Under the pieces are notes generated by a model that was not told where the DNA came from, made no database searches, and saw only the letters and a program-made list of their open reading frames with translations. Shown one piece after another: positions 1 to 5,070 of a stretch of 6,420 bases of DNA. The stretch comes from Bacillota bacterium (lineage in GTDB: Bacteria; Bacillota; UBA4882; JAAYXC01). Position 1 is the stretch's first letter. Each line of letters begins with the position of its first letter. The stretch spans positions 1 to 6,420 of the forward strand of contig JAAYXC010000170.1 in NCBI GenBank assembly GCA_012516115.1, given 5' to 3'. A program made the translations under genes and the position numbers.

Positions 1-312
1 GGTGGCGATCACGCAGGGCACCTCGGCCCCGGCCAGATAAGAGAGCCCTTCCATCTTAAGGCTTATCCCGGGGCTGGAAGAGCTGGTCATGACCCGCGCC
101 CCGGCACCGCCCGCGCCGTAGACCATATTGATGGCGCTCACTTCGCTTTCGGCCTGAAGGAAGACTCCTCCGACCTCGGGCATCCGCCGGGCCATGTACT
201 CCGGGATCTCGTTCTGGGGGGTGATGGGGTAGCCGAAGAAGAATCGACAACCGGCCCGAATGGCTCCTTCGGCCAGGGCCTCGTTACCCTTCATCATCAC
301 CCGCTCGGTCAT
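1..312 (-). CDS. vorB: 2-oxoacid:ferredoxin oxidoreductase, alpha subunit (VorB/KorA-like), N-terminal part
   Basis: This is the first 104 codons of a gene that runs off the left edge. The product should be the alpha (pyrimidine-domain) subunit of a CoA-dependent 2-oxoacid:ferredoxin oxidoreductase, which oxidatively decarboxylates 2-oxoisovalerate, 2-oxoglutarate or a related keto acid to the acyl-CoA in the cytoplasm. Visible signatures are MKGNEALAEGAIRAG at residues 7-21, the hallmark GYPITPQNEIPEYM at 27-40, QAESEVSAINMVYGAGGAGA at 53-72 and VMTSSSSPGISLKMEG at 74-89, all in the order usual for VorB/KorA. The ATG start at 312-310 overlaps the stop of the upstream ferredoxin gene as ATGA and has a GAAGGGGGG ribosome site nine bases upstream, so the two are translationally coupled. 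Beta (thiamine diphosphate) and gamma subunits would be expected next, outside the window. Keto-acid specificity cannot be read from this fragment; VorB is my best match by eye. Confidence 0.93.
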   Translation of the reverse strand, partial: MTERVMMKGNEALAEGAIRAGCRFFFGYPITPQNEIPEYMARRMPEVGGVFLQAESEVSAINMVYGAGGAGARVMTSSSSPGISLKMEGLSYLAGAEVPCVIAT

Positions 313-560
313 CTTGTCTCGCCCCCCTTCTCCGGCCGGTAAACGGTGATGGCCGTCTCCGGGCACATCCTGGCGCAGAAGGCGCAACTCGTGCAGCGTT
401 CCTGATCCACGATCTCCACCGGTTTAAAACCCTGGCCGTTAAGCCGTTCCGCCAGGCGCAACAGCCCGCGCGGGCAAAAGTTCAGACAGAGCTCGCAACT
501 TTTACACCGCTCTTCGTCGATGACCAATCTTTCGATGGTAACCACTTCCTCCACATACAA
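309..560 (-). CDS. 2[4Fe-4S] ferredoxin, delta-type subunit of the 2-oxoacid oxidoreductase
   Basis: This is a small bacterial-type ferredoxin of up to 83 residues. It carries two complete CxxCxxCxxxCP motifs: Cys 19, 22, 25 and 29, and Cys 56, 59, 62 and 66. Both [4Fe-4S] clusters should therefore be present. In this family it acts as the delta subunit (VorD/KorD), passing electrons from the thiamine-diphosphate site to external ferredoxin. Its stop overlaps the alpha-subunit start by four bases, which ties the two into one complex. The 5' end is uncertain: the longest frame starts with TTG at 560, a GTG lies at 554, and a GGAGGA stretch at 553-548 sits inside the longest frame with no ATG, GTG or TTG at a good distance after it. 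All cysteines lie downstream of every candidate start, so the function does not depend on this choice. It lies 84 bases after the P-loop NTPase gene. Confidence 0.93.
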   Translation of the reverse strand: MYVEEVVTIERLVIDEERCKSCELCLNFCPRGLLRLAERLNGQGFKPVEIVDQERCTSCAFCARMCPETAITVYRPEKGGETR

Positions 561-644
561 ACGTTTATATATCCACTTAAAGCCACCGTATCCCGATCCC
601 AGGTATTACTCGCCCGGGAGGCAAAAAGATAACGTGAACGAAGG

Positions 645-1319
645 CTAACCCTCTTCCCAGGGCAACAGCATATAACGCCGCAGGACAAGCAAGGGGCCGA
701 TCCCGGCCGCAGCCGCCGCCACGGCCAGATCCCGGCGGACACAGGCGAAAACCACCGGCACGGAAAGAAACGCGGCCGCCTCCCGTACGGGCTGCCAGCC
801 GGCCAGGATCGTCTCCACCGTCGCTTCCGGTCCAAGGTTGGGGTTGGCCACCAGTCCGGTGACGGAAAGCCGGCCCGCAGCGGCCAAGGCCGCCACTTTG
901 GCCGCGATGGCCTCCTTCATCCCCATCTCCGGCCGGTAGGGATTGATCACCGCCCAGACGGCCGGGGAACGCGGAGAAAGCAGACTATAAAAGCGGGCCA
1001 AAGCCCTTGTCCCCACGGGATCCCCGCCCACGTCAAAGACCAGGGTCAAGTCATCCCGGGTAATGGCGCCGATGATCCCCGGGGAAAGCGCCGGCAGATC
1101 TGCTTCCTCCAGGCCTTCCGCACTGGAAAAAACGCGGATCCCCGCGGCGGCGAGGTGCCCGCGGGCCTCGCGGGAACGAAAATACGGGTTAACGATATCC
1201 AGATCGACCAGGGCGACCTCTTTCCCCCGATCGCGTTGGGCCAGGGCGAAATTAATGGCCGTCTCGGTCTTGCCGCTGCCGAAAGGGCCGATGAAGATGT
1301 AGATCCTCTGTTCGGCCAT
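645..1319 (-). CDS. P-loop NTPase (MinD/CobQ-like) of unknown function, linked to the oxidoreductase operon
   Basis: This is a cytoplasmic nucleotide-binding protein of 224 residues. I chose the ATG at 1319-1317 because AGGAGG (1330-1325) lies five bases upstream; an in-frame GTG at 1337 would start before that ribosome site. Features from the ATG are a Walker A motif GPFGSGKT at 11-18, an acidic VDLDIVNPYF loop at 38-47 resembling the switch region of SIMIBI-class ATPases, a Walker B-like LVFDVGGD at 93-100, and VINPYRPE at 124-131. The Walker A lacks the second lysine of the deviant KGGxGKT form of MinD/ParA. There is no CxxC pair, so it is unlikely to be an Mrp/Nbp35 iron-sulfur carrier. 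No membrane segment is apparent. It precedes the ferredoxin and oxidoreductase genes on the same strand, which suggests a role in maturing or regulating that enzyme; this is inference. The true function is unknown to me. Confidence 0.85.
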   Translation of the reverse strand: MAEQRIYIFIGPFGSGKTETAINFALAQRDRGKEVALVDLDIVNPYFRSREARGHLAAAGIRVFSSAEGLEEADLPALSPGIIGAITRDDLTLVFDVGGDPVGTRALARFYSLLSPRSPAVWAVINPYRPEMGMKEAIAAKVAALAAAGRLSVTGLVANPNLGPEATVETILAGWQPVREAAAFLSVPVVFACVRRDLAVAAAAAGIGPLLVLRRYMLLPWEEG

Positions 1320-1470
1320 ACCCACCTCCTGCGCCACCTGCCGGTTAAACCACTGATCTAGTTAGCCATCCTCGCCCGATTTCCTGCCCCAGCGGGAGAA
1401 AAACCATCGGCAAATCTATGGGGGGTTTTGCGGTTAGAGTATAATAGAGGCAAAAGGGAGATGGAGGCCG

Positions 1471-1541
1471 GAGTAAAAGGTAAAAAAAGAAAAGAGAGAA
1501 AAAGTTTTCATGTACGCCGCCTCATCGCCGGTGGCGCAGGG
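1471..1541 (-). terminator. Possible terminator region downstream of folC
   Basis: On the minus strand, past the folC stop, a GC-rich segment that can fold as CGCC-ACC-GGCG or the longer GCGCC...GGCGGCG is followed about ten bases later by a pyrimidine-rich tract of roughly 35 bases containing runs of five to seven T. The hairpin-to-T distance is larger than in a classical intrinsic terminator, so this is only a weak candidate. If it does not terminate, folC and the downstream NTPase and oxidoreductase genes could be one transcript. Confidence 0.25.
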
Positions 1542-1614
1542 CTCGTCTTTCTTCCCGTCGCCGCGGTCCAAGCGGCCCCGCGGGCTCTCCCTCCACGCCC
1601 GCCACGTCTTGAAA

Positions 1615-1657
1615 CGAACCGCCGTGGTCAGATCGACTAAAGAGAGACGGTGGTTCG
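1615..1657 (+). repeat. Inverted repeat, 11-bp stem
   Basis: CGAACCGCCGT at 1615-1625 pairs with ACGGTGGTTCG at 1647-1657. On the plus strand all eleven positions pair, with one G-U; on the minus strand the same position is an A-C mismatch. The 21-base loop could form a small inner GTC/GAC pairing. A second short stem, GTGCC (1660-1664) with GGCAC (1672-1676), follows and is trailed on the plus strand by CGAGTTTT. The repeat lies just beyond the folC stop codon. It could be a 3' stabilising hairpin for folC mRNA or part of an antisense RNA; neither can be decided here. Confidence 0.5.
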
Positions 1658-1665
1658 CCGTGCCT

Positions 1666-3009
1666 CTATTCGGCACCGAGTTTTAGGGAGACAAAACGCG
1701 AGCGACAGAGATGCCTGACTGCGCCCACAAGATAAAGGGAACCGCAGACACAAAGCAGTCCGTCGGGAGGAAGGGCGGCCAGGGCCGAACTCAAGGCTTC
1801 TTCCGGATCGGCGGCCGCCACGGCCGGGACGCCCAGGGAAGAAAAGGCTTCTCTCACCGTTAAGGGATCGACCCCCGGCGCGGTACCCCCTTCCACCGGC
1901 GCGGCCACCACCCGGCGGGCCACCGGGGCGAGGATGGCGGCCATCGCGGGCAAGGGACGGTTGGCGAGCGATCCGAAAAGGAAATCGGCCCGTTCGCGCC
2001 GGAAGACCTCCCCCACTGCCCGGCGGAGGGCCAGCAGGCCGTGGGGGTTATGGGCCCCATCCAGGACCACGAGCGGCGTGCGGCTTATGACTTCCAGCCG
2101 ACCCGGCCAAGCGACTCCGTCCAGCCCCCGGTGGACCGCCGCCGGAGGGATGACCAGGCCGGTCTCTTCGGCCAGGGCCTCGGCCGCAGCCACGGCCACG
2201 GCCGCGTTGACCGCCTGGTGGCCGCCGAGGAGGTTAACCCGGACGAGGCCGTAATCGTGCGCTCCTCGGAGACGAACGAAGGTCCCTTCCTCGCCCGCCG
2301 CCACCGGTTGGAAGAAGAAATCCTCTCCCACCTTTCGTAACCGGACCCGGTGGCGGGCGGCTTCGGCCGTTACCACCGCCATGGCCTCGTCCTCCTGCGG
2401 GGCGCTCACCACCGTGACCCCAGGTTTGATGATTCCCGCCTTCTCCCGGGCGATGGCGGCGAGATCCGGACCGAGCCTCTCCGTATGGTCGAGGGCCAGG
2501 GGCGTGATGACCGCTACGAGGGGGGCGACCACGTTGGTGGCGTCGTACCTACCGCCGAGTCCCACCTCGATGACGGCTATCTCCGGCCGCGCCTCGGCCA
2601 GGGCCAAAAACGCGGTGGCCGTAGCCACTTCGAACTGGGTCGGGTGGCCGGCCGGGGAGTCCTTTATCTTTTCCACCGCCGCCCAGACCCGCGTGAAGGC
2701 AGCGGCCAAGGCCTCCGGCGGCACCGGTTCACCGTCCACCACCAGACGTTCCCGAAAATCCTCCAGATGGGGCGAGGTCCACCGACCCGTCCGGATCCCG
2801 GCCGCCCGGAGGATGGCATCGAGCATGGCCACGGTCGAGCCTTTGCCGTTCGTACCGGCCACATGGACGACCCGCAAACTCCGTTCCGGATGCCCGAGGA
2901 GATCCATGAGGGCCGTCATCCGTTCAAGGGTAAGCCGGATCCCGAAACGGCCCAGGCTTTCCAGCCGGGCCAACATTTCCTCGTAATCCATGGGGATCCC
3001 CGTTTCCAT
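1666..3009 (-). CDS. folC: Bifunctional dihydrofolate synthase / folylpolyglutamate synthase
   Basis: This cytoplasmic Mur-ligase-family enzyme adds L-glutamate to dihydropteroate and then to reduced folates, using ATP. The 447-residue product is a normal length for the family. Seen in order: the P-loop VAGTNGKGST at 50-59 with Lys56, the SPHLEDFRERL segment at 79-89, FEVATATAF at 126-134, the family signature IEVGLGGRYDATN at 147-159, LDHTERLG at 173-180, REKAGIIKPG at 188-197 with the lysine expected to be carbamoylated in this superfamily, WPGRLE at 301-306, and LDGAHNP at 316-322 opening the C-terminal domain. Two starts are possible: ATG at 3009 or ATG at 2991, which gives the MDYEEML beginning usual in homologues. 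Neither has a strong ribosome site. It is transcribed away from trmL across a 76-base gap. Nothing is missing or broken. Confidence 0.96.
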   Translation of the reverse strand: METGIPMDYEEMLARLESLGRFGIRLTLERMTALMDLLGHPERSLRVVHVAGTNGKGSTVAMLDAILRAAGIRTGRWTSPHLEDFRERLVVDGEPVPPEALAAAFTRVWAAVEKIKDSPAGHPTQFEVATATAFLALAEARPEIAVIEVGLGGRYDATNVVAPLVAVITPLALDHTERLGPDLAAIAREKAGIIKPGVTVVSAPQEDEAMAVVTAEAARHRVRLRKVGEDFFFQPVAAGEEGTFVRLRGAHDYGLVRVNLLGGHQAVNAAVAVAAAEALAEETGLVIPPAAVHRGLDGVAWPGRLEVISRTPLVVLDGAHNPHGLLALRRAVGEVFRRERADFLFGSLANRPLPAMAAILAPVARRVVAAPVEGGTAPGVDPLTVREAFSSLGVPAVAAADPEEALSSALAALPPDGLLCVCGSLYLVGAVRHLCRSRFVSLKLGAE

Positions 3010-3070
3010 TAATCTTTACGCCGGATGAATAAGGAAAACGGTTAAGAGAACATTCCTCTACGATGGGCCG

Positions 3071-3077
3071 AAGGAGG
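3071..3077 (+). promoter_or_regulatory. Ribosome binding site of trmL
   Basis: AAGGAGG lies eight bases before the ATG at 3086 and fixes that start over the out-of-frame ATG at 3063. I see no convincing -10/-35 pair for either trmL or folC in the 76-base divergent gap (3010-3085). Confidence 0.8.
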
Positions 3078-3085
3078 CTTCCCGG

Positions 3086-3547
3086 ATGTTCCACGTCGTC
3101 CTCTACGAACCGGAGATCCCGCAGAACACGGGAAACATCGCCCGCCTCTGCGCGGCCACCGGTACCATCCTCCACCTCATCGAACCGCTGGGCTTCTTCT
3201 GGGACGACCCCCGGGCGAAACGGGCGGGGCTCGATTACTGGGAGGCGGTGGAAATAAGGCGTCATCGGGGATGGGCGGCCTTCCTCGCCGCCCATCCCCG
3301 GGCCCATCTCTGGCTCTTCTCGACCAAAGGGAAACGCTCTTACGCGGAAGAAAGCTACGCGCCCGACGACTTTCTCGTCTTCGGTCCGGAGACGCGGGGG
3401 CTCCCGGAGGAGATCCTTCAGGCCGATCCGGGGCGCTGTCTCCGGATACCGATGCGTCCCGGCATTCGCTCCCTTAACCTGGCCAATGCCGTGGCCATCG
3501 TATTATACGAAGCCTTACGCCAACAAGGTTTCCCGGGGTTGGACTAG
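3086..3547 (+). CDS. trmL: tRNA (cytidine(34)/uridine(34)-2'-O)-methyltransferase TrmL (YibK)
   Basis: This is a SPOUT-class, S-adenosylmethionine-dependent enzyme that 2'-O-methylates the wobble base of certain tRNA-Leu species. The 153 residues match the usual short, single-domain TrmL. Visible motifs are PEIPQNTGNIARLCAATG at 9-26 (motif 1), FGPETRGLP at 99-107 (motif 2, start of the trefoil knot), and RIPMRPGIRSLNLANAVAIV at 120-139 followed by LYEALR (motif 3 with the knot and cofactor loop). Most homologues I know read NLSN where this has NLAN, a mild change. The start at 3086 has a strong ribosome site. It is the only plus-strand gene here and is divergent from folC. Its TAG stop at 3545-3547 overlaps the stop of the opposing lipid kinase gene, leaving no room for a terminator between them. 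Confidence 0.95.
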   Translation: MFHVVLYEPEIPQNTGNIARLCAATGTILHLIEPLGFFWDDPRAKRAGLDYWEAVEIRRHRGWAAFLAAHPRAHLWLFSTKGKRSYAEESYAPDDFLVFGPETRGLPEEILQADPGRCLRIPMRPGIRSLNLANAVAIVLYEALRQQGFPGLD

Positions 3548-4470
3548 ATCTTCTCTTCTGCCTTGGCCGCCGCCACGCCGGCCGGCGAAGGGGCGAAATT
3601 CGCCCCGGCCACCAAGAGTCCCCGGGGGATCATCCGGAAGGAAAGCCTGGTGTCCTGGGCCACTGCGCCATCGAAATGATAATAAAGAGGGGTCTCGCTT
3701 TCGAGCAAGACTTCCCGACCGCGGAGCATGGTGATCTCTTTCAATTCCACGTGGTTACCACGGATGAACTTGGGTAGCATGGCGACGATCCGCAGGGGGT
3801 TCATCTTCTCCGCCACGCAGATCTCAAAGAGGCCGTCATCGGCCAAGGCATTGGGGGCCACCAGCATCCCACCGGCATAGTTCCGCGAATTGGCCACCGC
3901 CACCAGGGTGATCTCCTTTTCCATCTCCTGGCCGTCGACCACCAGCCGCACGCGACGCGGCCGGTAGGAGAGGACGGCTTTGAAGACCGAAAGGATGTAG
4001 ACGGGCATCCCCCGGAAACGCCGGAAATGCCGGTTGGCCACATAAGCCACCTCGCCGTCGAAGCCGGCCCCCACCGAGCTGACGTAGAACCGGTCGTTGA
4101 TCCGGCAGAGGTCCACCGCCAGGCGCGGGCCATGCAGGATTCGCGTCAACGCGACTAAGGGGTCCATGGGCATCCCCATCATCATGGCGAAGTCGTTCCC
4201 GGTCCCGAGGGGGACCACTCCCAGGGCGGCCGCGCTCCCGGCCATACCGTTGACCACCTCGTTGACCGTCCCGTCACCTCCGGCGGCGATGATGAGATCG
4301 AAACCCTCGGTCACCGCCTGTTTACCCAAGACCCGACCGGCACCATGCTGGCCGGTAAAAGACGCCTCGAACTCCACCCCGGCCGTCCGGAGCGCGGCCA
4401 AAAGCGGTTCGCGATATCTCTCCCCCCGACCGCGACCGGCAATGGGATTCAGAATGAGTTTAACCCGCAA
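3544..4470 (-). CDS. DagK/YegS-type lipid kinase (diacylglycerol kinase catalytic domain)
   Basis: This is a soluble, membrane-associating lipid kinase of 308 residues, the family's usual length. Members phosphorylate diacylglycerol or a related lipid with ATP, typically recycling diacylglycerol released by lipoteichoic acid synthesis. Seen here: NPIAGRGRGER at 8-18, the nucleotide loop AAGGDGTVNEVVNG at 62-75, VVPLGTGNDFA at 85-95, VGAGFDGEVAY at 133-143, NSRNYAGGMLVAPNA at 194-208, and DDGLFEI at 211-217. The start is TTG at 4470-4468, supported by AGGAGGG seven bases upstream (4484-4478); the nearby ATG is out of frame. One oddity is that the C-terminal motif that normally reads DGE is DGA here (Ala269), although the flanking sequence looks intact. 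The substrate cannot be told from sequence; DgkB-like diacylglycerol kinase is the first guess. It converges on trmL with a 4-base overlap. Confidence 0.93.
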   Translation of the reverse strand: MRVKLILNPIAGRGRGERYREPLLAALRTAGVEFEASFTGQHGAGRVLGKQAVTEGFDLIIAAGGDGTVNEVVNGMAGSAAALGVVPLGTGNDFAMMMGMPMDPLVALTRILHGPRLAVDLCRINDRFYVSSVGAGFDGEVAYVANRHFRRFRGMPVYILSVFKAVLSYRPRRVRLVVDGQEMEKEITLVAVANSRNYAGGMLVAPNALADDGLFEICVAEKMNPLRIVAMLPKFIRGNHVELKEITMLRGREVLLESETPLYYHFDGAVAQDTRLSFRMIPRGLLVAGANFAPSPAGVAAAKAEEKI

Positions 4471-4477
4471 TACATTT

Positions 4478-4484
4478 CCCTCCT
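4478..4484 (-). promoter_or_regulatory. Ribosome binding site that sets a TTG start for the lipid kinase
   Basis: AGGAGGG on the minus strand lies seven bases before the TTG at 4470. The ATG between them begins a different frame that stops after eight codons, so TTG is the start. Confidence 0.8.
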
Positions 4485-4524
4485 ACATCGGCGATATAGC
4501 TTACCTCCCCGGGTAACACATATG

Positions 4525-4541
4525 CGCGATCATTCGCGATC
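4525..4541. repeat. Short CGCGATC direct repeat in the lipid kinase leader
   Basis: CGCGATC occurs at 4525-4531 and again at 4535-4541, three bases apart. The same stretch also holds the inverted pair CGCGA/TCGCG (4525-4529 and 4534-4538). It sits about 55-75 bases upstream of the kinase start and could be an operator-like site; there is no direct evidence of function. Confidence 0.35.
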
Positions 4542-4580
4542 GACGCCGGTATCCCCTTCTCCTTTTCTCCTAAAAATTTA

Positions 4581-4950
4581 TCACCAGACATCCTTCCGGT
4601 GCAACCAGTCGTCCCAGAGACCGAAAGCCCGACCGTGTTTCGAACCCGGGCCCAAGAGGCCACATGCGGATGGCGAGTGGTTCCAGGCATTCCAGAGCAG
4701 GCAAGGAGTAAAAACGAGCAGGGCGAAACCAAGAGCCAAATAAGGTTCTTTTCGCCGCAGCCAGAACCGGTCCGTGCGGGAAAGAAGGAGAAAGAGAAAG
4801 ATAAAAAGGACCAAAAACTTGGCCAGAAGCCCCAACCACAACGTCAGTCCAACGAGGTACCAGTATGGCCTCGCCGCGTCTCGATCCCCCGCCAAACGAG
4901 ATAAACGGTCCAAGGCCAGAAAAGGAGAACGGGGGGATCGGCAGCGAGCA
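4581..4950 (-). pseudogene. Remnant of a family-39 (ArnT/PMT-like) membrane glycosyltransferase
   Basis: On the minus strand two frames together read like the middle of a GT39 enzyme, an integral membrane protein that transfers sugar from a polyprenyl-phosphate donor. The first frame, about 4950-4889, gives DPPVLLFWPWTVYLVWR. The next frame continues directly with GDRDAARPYWYLVGL, then TLWLGLLAKF, a hydrophobic segment, and EPYLALGFALLVFTPCLLWN. That order (DxPLLFFW..LYLLWR, WYL.GL.LGL..L.KY, EPYLAL..LLLF.PVL.WN) is the standard one for the family. Adding one base to the G run at 4890-4886 would join the frames. The N-terminal part with the catalytic acidic residues is absent. The C-terminal half is also absent, because the frame stops at about 4581 soon after GRAFGLWDDW. 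I therefore call it a decayed fragment. The family call rests on pattern recognition by eye. Confidence 0.7.
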
Positions 4951-5070
4951 AGGCCTGGACTTCTTCTTCGGATGACGCCGTTCGCTCTCCAGGTCCACCA
5001 GGTCGTTTAAGAGATAAAGGGCGGAAGAAAGAAGACAAAAGGCGGCGAAGGCAAAGCGATGGCCTCCTTC
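4951..5070 (-). pseudogene. Remnant of a UbiA prenyltransferase (decaprenyl-phosphate phosphoribosyltransferase-like)
   Basis: Immediately after the rodA stop codon, and in the same reading frame as rodA, about 40 codons read FAFAAFCLLSSALYLLND and then LVDLESERRHPKKKSRP. This matches the segment around the first Asp-rich, Mg-diphosphate-binding motif (NDxxDxxxD, then RxHPxKRxRP) of UbiA-family DPPR synthases, which attach phosphoribose to a polyprenyl phosphate as the first step towards decaprenyl-phosphoryl arabinose. The last acidic position is Glu instead of Asp. Nothing that could be the N-terminal membrane segment remains. After RP the sequence changes to glycosyltransferase-like sequence in another frame, so the C-terminal two thirds are also gone. 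No usable start codon precedes the motif. I regard it as a deletion remnant; a short expressed peptide is unlikely. Confidence 0.7.

Larger units (their letters stand above)
1320..1665. other. Intergenic spacer between folC and the NTPase gene
   Basis: I find no convincing gene in these roughly 350 bases. From left to right the spacer holds the NTPase ribosome site (1325-1330), then a stretch without clear features to about 1436, then a TATAAT box on the plus strand at 1440-1445 with no matching -35. A purine-rich plus strand (pyrimidine-rich minus strand) spans 1471-1506. A GC-rich portion with inverted repeats runs from about 1515 to 1665. Short open frames exist on both strands (plus 1510-1686, 58 codons; minus 1676-1434, 80 codons), but they have no clear ribosome site and no recognisable protein signature. 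Confidence 0.6.

Noticed and set aside
564..572. TATATAAA-like -10 box just upstream of the ferredoxin start on the minus strand
   Set aside because: There is no acceptable -35 at the right distance, and the inferred transcription start would coincide with the uncertain TTG start. It is too weak to annotate.
1440..1445. TATAAT box on the plus strand as a full promoter
   Set aside because: The hexamer is perfect but no -35-like sequence lies 16-18 bases upstream and no extended -10 is present. It is mentioned only as context for a possible RNA.
1428..1640. 70-codon plus-strand frame with a Lys-rich start followed by a hydrophobic stretch, resembling a signal peptide
   Set aside because: It starts with TTG, the Lys-rich part is simply the purine tract, and the Ala/Pro/Arg-rich remainder reflects GC-rich DNA. 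It has no ribosome site.
1434..1676. 80-codon minus-strand frame overlapping the folC stop
   Set aside because: It starts with GTG inside folC without a ribosome site, and its second half is the translation of a pyrimidine tract (Phe/Ser/Leu-rich). No homology is recognisable.
2350..3012. 220-codon open frame on the plus strand opposite folC
   Set aside because: It is antisense to a complete FolC with all motifs; its translation is rich in Arg, Gly and His with no family signature, as expected for the shadow of a GC-rich gene.
4570..4998. 142-codon minus-strand frame taken as one intact gene
   Set aside because: Only its first 16 codons match UbiA. The rest overlaps, out of frame, the stronger GT39-like reading, so it is a by-product of the decayed region.
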